Source of the DNA: Aquimarina sp040786285
Lineage (GTDB): Bacteria; Bacteroidota; Bacteroidia; Flavobacteriales; Flavobacteriaceae
Reading direction: 5' to 3'
Length of the DNA stretch: 64,000 bases
Assembly: GCF_040786285.1 (NCBI RefSeq)
Contig: NZ_JBFMKQ010000001.1
Location: forward strand, 1,302,001 to 1,366,000
Shown: positions 35,215-43,746 of the stretch, in pieces
Layout of the letters: the number at the start of each line of letters is the position of its first letter
How positions within the stretch are numbered: the first letter of the stretch is position 1
Notes under the pieces: model-generated
The model's database searches: none
What the model saw: the letters and a program-made list of their open reading frames with translations, nothing else
Told to the model about the DNA's origin: nothing
Position numbers and translations under genes: made by a program

Positions 35215-35814
35215 CTACCGAAAGTAGATTTGTTTTGACCAACTATAATCTGGTTGGAGTACATATTTTGTAATTTGACTCAAGCCCACCAAAGGATCAT
35301 GCTTTATAAATTCCATGAGATTGGGTTTTATAATGTACCCACCCCAATATTCTGGTTTTGGAATGTTTTTGTTTTTGAATTTAGTTTCGTAATACTTGAG
35401 ACGATCTTCAAGAATTTTTCTAGAAGAAATTACTTCACTTTGTTTAGATATCCAAGTGCTTAATTTACTTCCTTCGGGGCGAGACTTAAAGTATCCTTCA
35501 GATAAGTTTTTTGCAATTTTTTCTACCTTTCCTGAAATAAGAATTTCTCGTTTTGATGCTACCCAATTAAAAGAGATAGAGGCATTATTGTTTACTGCTA
35601 TTGCTCTACCTTTTTCGCTATTATAATTGGTAAAAAAAATAAATCCTTCCCAGGTGAAACGTTTTAATAGTACAATTCTACTTTTCGGAAAACCATCTAT
35701 CCCTATTGTCGATAGAAGCATTGCATTAGCTTCATCCTCGGGATGTGCAATATCGACTTCTTGAAACCACCTTTGGAAATGCTGTATTGGGTTATGATCG
35801 TTTGGGGAGCTCAT
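35215..35814 (-). CDS. PdxH-family FMN-binding protein, divergent C-terminus
   Basis: A 199-residue protein. The FMN-binding half is well conserved with pyridoxamine 5'-phosphate oxidase: SRIVLLKRF, GFIFFTNYNSEKGR, ASISFNW and SRPEGSKLSTWISKQSEVI. The C-terminal region after WGGYIIKP does not contain the RLHDR substrate-binding motif; it reads VGLSQITKY in that area. So it may not make pyridoxal phosphate. The ATG at 35814 follows the ccoI stop (35817); a TTG at 35820 would overlap it. Confidence 0.75.
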   Translation of the reverse strand: MSSPNDHNPIQHFQRWFQEVDIAHPEDEANAMLLSTIGIDGFPKSRIVLLKRFTWEGFIFFTNYNSEKGRAIAVNNNASISFNWVASKREILISGKVEKIAKNLSEGYFKSRPEGSKLSTWISKQSEVISSRKILEDRLKYYETKFKNKNIPKPEYWGGYIIKPNLMEFIKHDPLVGLSQITKYVLQPDYSWSKQIYFR

Positions 35815-35816
35815 GT

Positions 35817-38201
35817 TCAAAGGATTAACTTTCTACTTGACCAGTTTGTTAATATGGTAACGTATGCAACAATCGATATAGAACTTAAAGGCATAAGTAT
35901 CGCTGCAATAATTGGCGATAATTGACCGGTAACTGCGAAATATAACCCTATAAGATTATATAAAAAGGATAAGGCAAAACTTGATTTTATGATTTTTATA
36001 GCATTTTTTGATGCCTTAAGATATGCCGATATGGCATCAAACTTTGTGGCATCTAATATTGCATCACATGCGGGAGAAAATACATTTACATTTTCTGAAA
36101 TAGCAATACCAACATCACTTTGAGCCAGGGCACCCGCATCATTAAGCCCATCACCGATCATGACTACTTTTTGATTTTTTTGTTGTATTGATTTAATGTA
36201 TTCTAACTTATTCTCAGGTTTTTGATTGAACTGAAAAGAAGTATTTTTGGGGAGTATTTTTTCTAGATAGGCTTTTTCACCTTCGTTGTCACCAGATAGA
36301 ATAGACAGGCTATATAGCTTTGATAAGCTATCAAATACTTTCTTTACTCCGTTTCGATATTGGTTATAAAAAATGTATTGGCCTTTATATTCATTATTGG
36401 TAGTAATATGTACAGTTGTATTTAATGCTCCTAAAGTTTTTCCGTTTCCTGCGAAACTTGATGACCCAATTTTGATGGCATTTTTTGCCGATTTGGCCTC
36501 AATCCCTTTTCCGACATACTCCTTATACTCATCTAATGTTTGGATATTGTATTCGGTTAGTACATCATAAAGAGCTCTACTTAAAGGGTGGTTTGAAGAA
36601 CGAAGTGTATTTTTTAATAGAGACTCTTCTTCATGAGTAAGTGCTAAGCCTTGATATTCGATCTTACTTTTGTTGTTAGTCGTTATGGTACCTGTTTTGT
36701 CGAAAATTATAGTATCGGTTTGGGCCAATTTTTCAATTACATCGGCATTTTTAAGATAGAATTTATTTTTTCCAAAAATTCTAAGGATATTGCCTAGGGC
36801 AAAGGGTCTGGCTAATGCTAATGCACAAGGGCAAGCTATAATGAGAACAGCAGTAAATACATTAATAGCCTTTGTGGCATCTACTAATAACCAAAAAGAG
36901 GTCGCCAATATTGCAATGCACAAAATGACAATGGTAAAATATTTACTAATCGTATCTGTTAGGTTTGTAAAGGATGTTGACTTGTCTTTGTTAAATACAT
37001 CATTACTCCATAATTGGGTAAGGTAACTTTGTTCTACTGATTTTAGAGCTTCGATCTCAATTGCCCCGTACTGTTGTCGTCCACCGGCAAAAAGTTTATC
37101 ACCAGATGTTTTGAAAACAGATTCACTTTCGCCGGTAACAAAGCTATAATCAATTTGAGCGTTGCCTTCTATAAGAATAGCATCCACGGGAATTAACTCT
37201 TCATTTCTAATGAGCAATCGATCACCTTTTTTGATATCATAAACCTGAATGGCTTCTTCTTTTTTATATTTTGGATCTGAAATTTTGGTTACTGCAATTG
37301 GAAAGTACGATTTATAATCTCTCTCGAAAGACAAAAATGAATAGGTTTTTTGCTGAAAAAACTTTCCTAATAATAAAAAGAATACCAATCCCGTAAGACT
37401 ATCAAAAAAACCAGTTCCCCAGTCAAAAATAATTTCTGTAGTACTTCTTAAAAAAAGCACCAAGATTCCTAAAGCGATTGGGACATCAATATTCAATATT
37501 TTTGATCGTAATCCCTTATATGCCGAAATAAAATAGTCCTGAGCGGCATAACATACAACGGGTAGTGAAAAGGCAAACATCAACCATCGAAAAACATGTT
37601 TGTATTGCTCTAACCAGTATTCTGATACTTCAAAATATTCTGGAAAGGATAAAAACATCACATTACCAAAAGCAAAACCCGCAATACCAAGCTTATAGAT
37701 GAGGCTTCGATTAATCTCTTTTTTTCCTGTTGAATAATCTTCAAGACTGATATAAGGTTCATACCCTATTGCGCTTAACAATGTAACTATTTCCTTTAGG
37801 GAGGTTTCTTCAGTATTAAAAGTAATACGCACTGTCTTTTTAGGAAAATTAACTTGAGAAATACGTATTGCTGGTAGAAGCTTATGCAAATTTTCTAAGA
37901 TCCAAATGCACGAACTACAATGTATATGAGGAATATATAACGTAACGATTTGGGTATTACCATCGTCAAATTCGATCAGTTTTTCAGCAATAGCAGTAGT
38001 ATCGAGATAATCGTACTTTCCCTTAATTTCTTCAGGAATGGCTCCAGGAGCAGACTGTAGATCATAATAGCAGGATAAATCGTGAGACGAAAAAATATCA
38101 TATACAGTTTTACACCCATTACAGCAGAATGTTTTTTGATCAAAATTAATTATTGTTTTACCGCAATCGTTTCCACAGTGGAAACAAGTCGATTTCGTCA
38201 T
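35817..38201 (-). CDS. ccoI: Copper P-type ATPase for cbb3 oxidase (CcoI)
   Basis: A 794-residue P1B-type ATPase. The N-terminal 60 residues hold a Cys-rich metal domain (CFHCGNDCG, CCNGCKTVY), followed by an HMA domain with HCSSC (about 95). The membrane core contains CPCALAL, and the cytosolic part DKTGTITT (phospho-Asp), HPLSRAL and GDGLNDAGAL. The double Cys-rich N-terminus matches CcoI/FixI, which supplies copper to cbb3. It is 9 kb from the cco operon but has the same type of promoter (38221-38263). PdxH-like gene follows directly. Confidence 0.93.
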   Translation of the reverse strand: MTKSTCFHCGNDCGKTIINFDQKTFCCNGCKTVYDIFSSHDLSCYYDLQSAPGAIPEEIKGKYDYLDTTAIAEKLIEFDDGNTQIVTLYIPHIHCSSCIWILENLHKLLPAIRISQVNFPKKTVRITFNTEETSLKEIVTLLSAIGYEPYISLEDYSTGKKEINRSLIYKLGIAGFAFGNVMFLSFPEYFEVSEYWLEQYKHVFRWLMFAFSLPVVCYAAQDYFISAYKGLRSKILNIDVPIALGILVLFLRSTTEIIFDWGTGFFDSLTGLVFFLLLGKFFQQKTYSFLSFERDYKSYFPIAVTKISDPKYKKEEAIQVYDIKKGDRLLIRNEELIPVDAILIEGNAQIDYSFVTGESESVFKTSGDKLFAGGRQQYGAIEIEALKSVEQSYLTQLWSNDVFNKDKSTSFTNLTDTISKYFTIVILCIAILATSFWLLVDATKAINVFTAVLIIACPCALALARPFALGNILRIFGKNKFYLKNADVIEKLAQTDTIIFDKTGTITTNNKSKIEYQGLALTHEEESLLKNTLRSSNHPLSRALYDVLTEYNIQTLDEYKEYVGKGIEAKSAKNAIKIGSSSFAGNGKTLGALNTTVHITTNNEYKGQYIFYNQYRNGVKKVFDSLSKLYSLSILSGDNEGEKAYLEKILPKNTSFQFNQKPENKLEYIKSIQQKNQKVVMIGDGLNDAGALAQSDVGIAISENVNVFSPACDAILDATKFDAISAYLKASKNAIKIIKSSFALSFLYNLIGLYFAVTGQLSPIIAAILMPLSSISIVAYVTILTNWSSRKLIL

Positions 38202-38220
38202 AACGCTAATTCATTTGATA

Positions 38221-38294
38221 CAAAAATGAAAAAGTGTAAGATCATATAATATGATAAATATCATAGTTATCTTAAGGCTGACGATTTAGTTTGG
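38221..38294. promoter_or_regulatory. Bidirectional Crp/Fnr-type promoter between ccoI and USP
   Basis: Palindrome TGATAAATATCA at 38252-38263. Plus strand: TAGTTTGG at 38287-38294 after 23 bases. Minus strand: CATTTTTG at 38228-38221 after 23 bases. It lies 51 bases from ccoI and 58 from the USP ATG at 38321. Confidence 0.75.
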
Positions 38295-38320
38295 CACATC
38301 ACTTCAATACCATAGGTGCG

Positions 38321-39217
38321 ATGAAAAAAATTTTAATACCAACGGACTTTTCTGAAAATGCATGGAATGCAATTCTATATGCCACTAGGCTTTTTAAGGA
38401 TTTTGAATGCACCTTTTTTTTATTAAATGTATATACTCCGGTATTTTTTTCGCCAGTCGAAGGCATCCCGGTAGATGTAGGTTTTGAAGATGCTTCAAGA
38501 GCTCATTCTTTAAGCGAACTTAATCGGCTGGAGTCTAGAATTCAAGAAGAAATTCCGAATCCAAAACATCAATACAGTAGTATTACTTCATTTAATTTAT
38601 TGGCCACAGAGGTTAAAAATATTGTAGAAAAAGAAGCTATTAGCCTCATTATAATGGGCACAAAAGGAGCTACGGGAGCTCAAGAAGTTTTTTTAGGAAG
38701 TAATACAGTTCGTGTTATAAAATCGGCAAAGGATTGTCCTGTTCTGGCAATACCTGAAGGTTCGGATTTTGTAACTCCTTCTGAAATTGCTTTTGCTACT
38801 GATTTTAAACGATTTTATAGCAAGAATGAATTGTTGCCTTTGATAGATTTAGCCAAATCATTTAACGCAACTATACGAATAGCATATGTACAACAGGAAG
38901 ACGGGCCTTTAACACAAGAACAAAGGTTTAACTTAAACATGTTACAAAAATACTTTGATGGAGTTAAGTATTATCAACATACATTAACAAAAAGTAATTC
39001 TGTTTCAAAATCGCTTAAACTTTTTATCGAAGAATTGGATATATATCTATTAGCTATGTTGCAGTATAAACATAGTTTTATCGAAAAATTGACAAAAGAA
39101 CCTATTGTAAAAAGGGTGGCTTTTCATACACAAGTTCCATTTTTGGTTATACCCGAGTTGGTGATGAATTCAACTATTAGAAATACTAAAAACGAGACTC
39201 AATTTTCAAAAATATAG
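38321..39217 (+). CDS. Tandem-domain universal stress protein
   Basis: A 298-residue two-domain USP, first of seven in a row. Domain 1 starts MKKILIPTDFSENAWNA and has GTKGATGAQEVFLGSNT. Domain 2 begins EIAFATDFKRFYS and lacks the glycine loop. The ATG at 38321 is chosen since the promoter box (38287-38294) rules out the earlier TTG at 38291. A roughly 15-residue tail extends beyond the usual end. Confidence 0.92.
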   Translation: MKKILIPTDFSENAWNAILYATRLFKDFECTFFLLNVYTPVFFSPVEGIPVDVGFEDASRAHSLSELNRLESRIQEEIPNPKHQYSSITSFNLLATEVKNIVEKEAISLIIMGTKGATGAQEVFLGSNTVRVIKSAKDCPVLAIPEGSDFVTPSEIAFATDFKRFYSKNELLPLIDLAKSFNATIRIAYVQQEDGPLTQEQRFNLNMLQKYFDGVKYYQHTLTKSNSVSKSLKLFIEELDIYLLAMLQYKHSFIEKLTKEPIVKRVAFHTQVPFLVIPELVMNSTIRNTKNETQFSKI

Positions 39218-39253
39218 CGGTAATTAAATACATCCTGATTATTTAATTCTAAA

Positions 39254-39292
39254 AAAAGGCTCATTATTCAATAATCTGATGATGAGTCTTTT
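39254..39292. terminator. Bidirectional intrinsic terminator
   Basis: A stem of 15 pairs including three G-U pairs (39254-39268 with 39278-39292) and a nine-base loop. An A-run precedes it and a T-run follows it. It sits between the convergent USP gene (38321-39217) and the small membrane protein gene (39298-39525). Confidence 0.75.
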
Positions 39293-39297
39293 ATTTT

Positions 39298-39525
39298 TTA
39301 GAAATCTTCCTTTCTTACAGGGTGATCTTCATAGAAATCTTCAAATGTTTTATCAGTAGTGTACTTGTCTTTAAGTACTTTATATATCATTATGACTACC
39401 GTGATTTGACCGAAACAAGTAAGATAAAACACAATGCCGAACTCGATATTCATTACCGCCATGATAGTAATTAGTAGTAATATTACAGAGGTTATAAAAA
39501 CCATTGATATAGCAGAAATCTTCAT
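39298..39525 (-). CDS. Small two-helix membrane protein
   Basis: A 75-residue protein (ATG at 39525) with two hydrophobic helices at about 3-25 and 28-48 and an acidic tail (FEDFYEDHPVRKEDF). No family is recognised. It is oriented against the USP array and shares its upstream region with USP 39667, although no good -7 box is seen on this strand at the fixed spacing. Confidence 0.5.
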   Translation of the reverse strand: MKISAISMVFITSVILLLITIMAVMNIEFGIVFYLTCFGQITVVIMIYKVLKDKYTTDKTFEDFYEDHPVRKEDF

Positions 39526-39597
39526 CTTTTTTATTTTCAAGGTAAATATTTTTTGCATTAAATACTCCTAATGATTACCCAAAATCTAATGTTTAGC

Positions 39598-39640
39598 TGA
39601 CAAAAATCATAGTTTCTCCTGTGGTCATGTTATAGTTTTG
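39598..39640 (+). promoter_or_regulatory. Crp/Fnr-type operator and -7 box before USP 39667
   Basis: Palindrome TGACAAAAATCA at 39598-39609, a 23-base spacer, then TAGTTTTG at 39633-39640, a full consensus match. It likely drives the three USP genes 39667, 40531 and 41403. Confidence 0.78.
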
Positions 39641-39666
39641 AGTGTACACATAATAATGGTTAAGTG

Positions 39667-40518
39667 ATGAGAAAAATAGTAATCCCTACAGATTTTTCAG
39701 AAAATGCAATGAATGCTATACGTTATGCTGTTGAATTTTTTAAATATGAGCAAAGTGAGTTTTTTATCATACACGCGTATGCAGATGAAGTATACGATCA
39801 TAATACCTTAGTTTCTCGTGAGGTTTTTGATGAATTAAAAGAAACAGTACATAAAAATTCTGATGATCAATTAACTACAATATTAGAAGAAATACATCAG
39901 ATATCACCTAACCCCAGGCATACATATAAAATACAAGCTGCATTTGGAACTTTGGTAGATGAGGTCAATGACTTGGTTGATATGGAAAACATAGATATTG
40001 TGGTTATGGGTACCAAAGGTAAGAGGAATGATCGAAGCTTAAGTTTTGGGAGTAACACGCTGCAGGTACTTAAATATGTAAAATGCCCGGTTTTAGCTAT
40101 CCCAAGTGGTTATTCTTACACTCAACAACCCAAAAATGTTTTATTTCCTACAGATTATCTATTGCCTTTTAAACGAAGAGAGCTAAAATTATTATACACC
40201 GTGACTAAGAGTTTTAGATCCAGGATTAACTTGTTATATATTTCAAAATATGATACACTTTCTATTAGACAGGAGGATAATAAGAATTTTCTATCTGCAG
40301 CCTTATCAGAGTCAGAGTTAATGTTTCATACTGTTGATGCAGAAGATCTTACAAGTGCTATAAATGAATTTATAAAGAAACATGAAATAGATTTTCTGGT
40401 CATGATAAACTCCAGGCATTCTTATCTTGAAAATATATTATATCAATCTACAATTGACAAAATTGGATTACATATTAAGATTCCTTTTTTAGTCATGCAA
40501 AATTTACAACGATACTAA
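39667..40518 (+). CDS. Tandem-domain universal stress protein
   Basis: A 283-residue two-domain USP. Its ATP loop is altered: GTKGKRNDRSLSFGSNT, keeping G-2x-G-9x-G-S but with basic residues in between. Domain 2 has no glycine loop. The ATG at 39667 is preferred to the overlapping GTG at 39664. Followed by USP 40531 after 12 bases. Confidence 0.92.
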   Translation: MRKIVIPTDFSENAMNAIRYAVEFFKYEQSEFFIIHAYADEVYDHNTLVSREVFDELKETVHKNSDDQLTTILEEIHQISPNPRHTYKIQAAFGTLVDEVNDLVDMENIDIVVMGTKGKRNDRSLSFGSNTLQVLKYVKCPVLAIPSGYSYTQQPKNVLFPTDYLLPFKRRELKLLYTVTKSFRSRINLLYISKYDTLSIRQEDNKNFLSAALSESELMFHTVDAEDLTSAINEFIKKHEIDFLVMINSRHSYLENILYQSTIDKIGLHIKIPFLVMQNLQRY

Positions 40519-40530
40519 AATTATGTAGCT

Positions 40531-41382
40531 ATGAAACGCATATTGTTACCCACCGATTTTTCAGATAATGCATACAATGCAATTAGATATGCAGTGCAAT
40601 TTTTTAAGAATGATCAAACGACTTTTTATTTACTTAATACATTCACTCCGGTATCATATCATGCGGGATATCTTATCGAAAACCCCACGTTGTATGGAAT
40701 GGAGGATGTAGGTATGATAAATTCAAAAAGGGATATAGAACGCACAGAAGAAAAGATCAAAAAAGAGTTTAATAACTCAAAACATGACTTTGTGCGAATA
40801 TCGGCTTTTAATACTTTAATAGGTGAGATACACGAAGTAATAGAAAAGTATAATATTGATCTGCTGGTGATGGGAACCAAAGGCGCTACAGGTGCTAAAG
40901 AAGTTTTTATAGGAACACATACAATGTATACAATTAAAAAGGTGAAATGCCCTGTTATTGCAGTCCCTTCTGGGTTCGAATATGAAGAGCCAAAGGATAT
41001 ATTATTTCCTACAGATTATAACCTTAGTACTAATAATCCTTTTTTACCTTTTGTGAAGGAGATCTGCGATAAGCATGTATGTCGGCTTAATATTTTAAAT
41101 GCTTACTACGGAGTTCCGTTAAATGATGAACAAGAAAAAGTAAAGAACTTTTTGGATGAATACTTTAAAGGAAATGCTCATGTGTTTCATATAGCAGAAG
41201 GGGTAGATGTACTAGAAGCTGTAGAGGATTTTCAGAAAAAATATAAAATTAACTTATTGATCATGATCCATAATAAACATTCATTTTTTGAAAACCTTCT
41301 TTTTAAGCCAGTAATCAATCAAATAGCATATCATACTAACATCCCATTTCTAGTCATTCCTTCAGAAAAGAAAATGCATTAG
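40531..41382 (+). CDS. Tandem-domain universal stress protein
   Basis: A 283-residue two-domain USP. Domain 1 has GTKGATGAKEVFIGTHT, with Thr-His in place of the usual Ser-Asn at the end of the loop. Domain 2 starts DILFPTDYNLS and lacks the glycine loop. It has no promoter of its own and is probably transcribed with 39667. Confidence 0.92.
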   Translation: MKRILLPTDFSDNAYNAIRYAVQFFKNDQTTFYLLNTFTPVSYHAGYLIENPTLYGMEDVGMINSKRDIERTEEKIKKEFNNSKHDFVRISAFNTLIGEIHEVIEKYNIDLLVMGTKGATGAKEVFIGTHTMYTIKKVKCPVIAVPSGFEYEEPKDILFPTDYNLSTNNPFLPFVKEICDKHVCRLNILNAYYGVPLNDEQEKVKNFLDEYFKGNAHVFHIAEGVDVLEAVEDFQKKYKINLLIMIHNKHSFFENLLFKPVINQIAYHTNIPFLVIPSEKKMH

Positions 41383-41402
41383 ACTTAAAAAACACAAAGC
41401 AA

Positions 41403-42251
41403 ATGAAACGAATTCTGATTCCCACTGATTTTTCTGATAATGCATGGAATACGATATTATATGCCATGGAGTTGTACAAGGATATTCCTTGTGAGTTTCA
41501 TATTTTGAATACCCATGAGTTAAAACCGATGCAGTTGTTAACCACTCAGAGTTCTCAAAAGGTAGGACATTTATATGATATCTTTAAAAAAGAGTCAAAA
41601 GAAGGGTTAAAAATGATACTAGACGATATTGGTAATTCTGCACCAGATTCTGCTCATGTTTTCAAGACTATTTCAAAATCAGGGACTTTTATAAAAGTAA
41701 TGGAAGAAGTTGTAGAAAATGATCATTTTGATATGATTATTATAGGCACGAAAGGTGCCACCGGAGCCAAAGAAATTTTTTTAGGAAGCAATACACAAAA
41801 AGTTATAAGACATATAGATGATTGTCCGATTTTGGTCGTGCCAGATGAATCATTTTTTGAAGAAATTTCGGCAATTGCCTTTGCTACAGACTTCGAAAGA
41901 GTGTATTATAAATCCGAAATAAGACCCATAGTTAGTCTAGCCAAGAGTCAGAATGCAACTGTAAGAATGGTGCATGTGTATGATAAACCTCAGTTAAATA
42001 AAATTCAGCACCATAACTCTACTACATTAGAACAGTGTTTTAAAACGGTTAAGTATGACTTTCATGTGATTCAGGAGTTCTCTACTTTAGAAAAAGCCAT
42101 CCAGGCATTTATAGAAGAACTGGATATAGATATTCTGGCAATGATTAATTATGAGCATAGTTTTATTGAGCGATTAACCAGAGAGGCAGTTATCAAAAAA
42201 CTTACATTTCATACCTCTATTCCTTTTTTAGTTATTCCTTCTGATAACTGA
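41403..42251 (+). CDS. Tandem-domain universal stress protein
   Basis: A 282-residue two-domain USP. Domain 1 has GTKGATGAKEIFLGSNTQK. Domain 2 starts AIAFATDFERVYY and lacks the glycine loop. Its TGA stop codon is also the first half-site of the operator for the next USP (42249-42260). Confidence 0.92.
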   Translation: MKRILIPTDFSDNAWNTILYAMELYKDIPCEFHILNTHELKPMQLLTTQSSQKVGHLYDIFKKESKEGLKMILDDIGNSAPDSAHVFKTISKSGTFIKVMEEVVENDHFDMIIIGTKGATGAKEIFLGSNTQKVIRHIDDCPILVVPDESFFEEISAIAFATDFERVYYKSEIRPIVSLAKSQNATVRMVHVYDKPQLNKIQHHNSTTLEQCFKTVKYDFHVIQEFSTLEKAIQAFIEELDIDILAMINYEHSFIERLTREAVIKKLTFHTSIPFLVIPSDN

Positions 42252-42291
42252 GAATTGTCATAGTATTAGTCATGTTTTGGAAATAGTTTTG
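42249..42291 (+). promoter_or_regulatory. Crp/Fnr-type operator and -7 box before USP 42318
   Basis: TGAGAATTGTCA at 42249-42260, a 23-base spacer, then TAGTTTTG at 42284-42291. The first TGA is the stop codon of the preceding USP. Confidence 0.72.
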
Positions 42292-42317
42292 TTTATATAA
42301 TTCATAAAACCAAAATC

Positions 42318-42794
42318 ATGAAAAATATACTAGTTCCTACCGATTTTTCGGACAATGCTTATAGTGCTCTTTACTATGCTACTCGTTTGTTTAAGAATGA
42401 ACCATGTCGATTTCATATTTTGAATACTCTAGATCCAGATTCAGCAATTATAGGTGGTAAAGGAGATCAACAAGTAATCAATGAATCTAAAGAAAAGTTA
42501 ACAGAGGTGCTTCATACTATAGTTAGAGATACCGAAGATTATGATCATTCTTTCGAGATTATATCAACTACTGAAAAACTACTGGAAACTATAGAAAAAA
42601 CAGTGAAGAATAAAGGTATAGATCTTATTGTGATGGGTACCAAAGGCGCTACAGGAGCCAAAGGGTTTTTTATAGGGAGCACCACCTCTAATGTAATTCA
42701 AAAAATTAAATGTTGTCCAGTACTTGCTGTCCCTGATGAATTTAATTTCGAAGAAACTCTTAAGACCGCTATTACTAAGGAACATTCAATATAA
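42318..42794 (+). CDS. Universal stress protein lacking the second domain
   Basis: A 158-residue USP: a complete first domain (ILVPTDFSDNAYSA, GTKGATGAKGFFIGSTTSN) followed by only about 15 residues where its array neighbours have a second domain of some 130. The sequence after the stop shows no remnant; the next gene starts 35 bases on. Residues 60-100 are close to USP 42830, which suggests duplication then a deletion. It could work as a normal single-domain USP. Confidence 0.88.
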   Translation: MKNILVPTDFSDNAYSALYYATRLFKNEPCRFHILNTLDPDSAIIGGKGDQQVINESKEKLTEVLHTIVRDTEDYDHSFEIISTTEKLLETIEKTVKNKGIDLIVMGTKGATGAKGFFIGSTTSNVIQKIKCCPVLAVPDEFNFEETLKTAITKEHSI

Positions 42795-42829
42795 AAACCA
42801 TTTGTACTAACTTATAAAAGTCAAAAGTG

Positions 42830-43678
42830 ATGAAACGAATACTTGTCCCCACCGATTTTTCAAATAATGCGTATAGTGCACTTTTCTATGCAACCCGTTT
42901 ATTCCAAAATCAGGATTGCCAGTTTTATATCTTAAACACTTTTGATGTAAACACCCCGGTTTTGACCAGTAGGGTTGATACAAGTAAAGGAGATCTTCTG
43001 TATCAGCGAATGAGAAATGAGTCGCAAGACAAACTAACCGAAACTCTGCATGCTATTGTAAGAGAAACAGAGGACTTTAATCATACATTTGAGACCGTCT
43101 CGGTTTCTAAAGATCTGCCAGATACAATTAATAAGACCATAAAGAATAAAAATATTGACCTTGTGGTTATGGGAACAAAAGGAGCAAGCGGAATCAAAGA
43201 AATCTTTATAGGAAGCAATACCGTAAAAGTAATTCAGAAAATCAGAAATTGCTCGGTGCTCTCTGTTCCTAATGAGTTCGATTTTGAAAAACCTGTCGAA
43301 ATTGCTTTCGCAACAGATTTCAGACGTTTTTATAGTAAAGAAGAATTAGGGCCACTTTTAGAAATAGCGTCATTATTTGGATCAAAAATCAGAATTATGC
43401 ATATCCATGAAGATGAAAAACTGGACGAAGTACAAGAACATAATTTCAAGAAAATTAAAGAGCATTTTAAGGATTTTGAATATAGTATGCACTGGGTATC
43501 AAAGTCTAATGGTAAAGCCGAAGTAATCAATACGTTTATCGACAAAATGAACATTAACATGCTAACTATGTTGCGCTATAGATATAGTTTAATAGAAAGC
43601 ATGACCCATGCATCAGTGGTAAAAAAAGTAGGCTTTAGGGCTACGATACCATTTTTGGTAATCCCTACGGCGAGCTGA
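42830..43678 (+). CDS. Tandem-domain universal stress protein
   Basis: A 282-residue two-domain USP. Domain 1 has GTKGASGIKEIFIGSNTVK. Domain 2 starts EIAFATDFRRFYS and lacks the glycine loop. Start taken at the ATG 42830 (a GTG at 42827 overlaps). Probably co-transcribed with 42318. Its stop TGA is part of the next operator (43676-43687). Confidence 0.92.
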   Translation: MKRILVPTDFSNNAYSALFYATRLFQNQDCQFYILNTFDVNTPVLTSRVDTSKGDLLYQRMRNESQDKLTETLHAIVRETEDFNHTFETVSVSKDLPDTINKTIKNKNIDLVVMGTKGASGIKEIFIGSNTVKVIQKIRNCSVLSVPNEFDFEKPVEIAFATDFRRFYSKEELGPLLEIASLFGSKIRIMHIHEDEKLDEVQEHNFKKIKEHFKDFEYSMHWVSKSNGKAEVINTFIDKMNINMLTMLRYRYSLIESMTHASVVKKVGFRATIPFLVIPTAS

Positions 43679-43718
43679 TAATTATCATTGTTATGGCTCG
43701 AACATACTTGTACATTTA
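43676..43718 (+). promoter_or_regulatory. Crp/Fnr-type operator and -7 box before USP 43747
   Basis: Perfect palindrome TGATAATTATCA at 43676-43687 whose first TGA is the stop codon of the upstream USP, a 23-base spacer, then TACATTTA at 43711-43718. Confidence 0.75.
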
Positions 43719-43746
43719 TCAAACATAAACTTTTAAAATTTGACTC

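Noticed and set aside
42318..42794. Frameshifted pseudogene of a two-domain USP
   Set aside because: No second-domain remnant exists in any frame in the 35 bases before the next gene and the promoter is intact, so it is called as a short functional gene.
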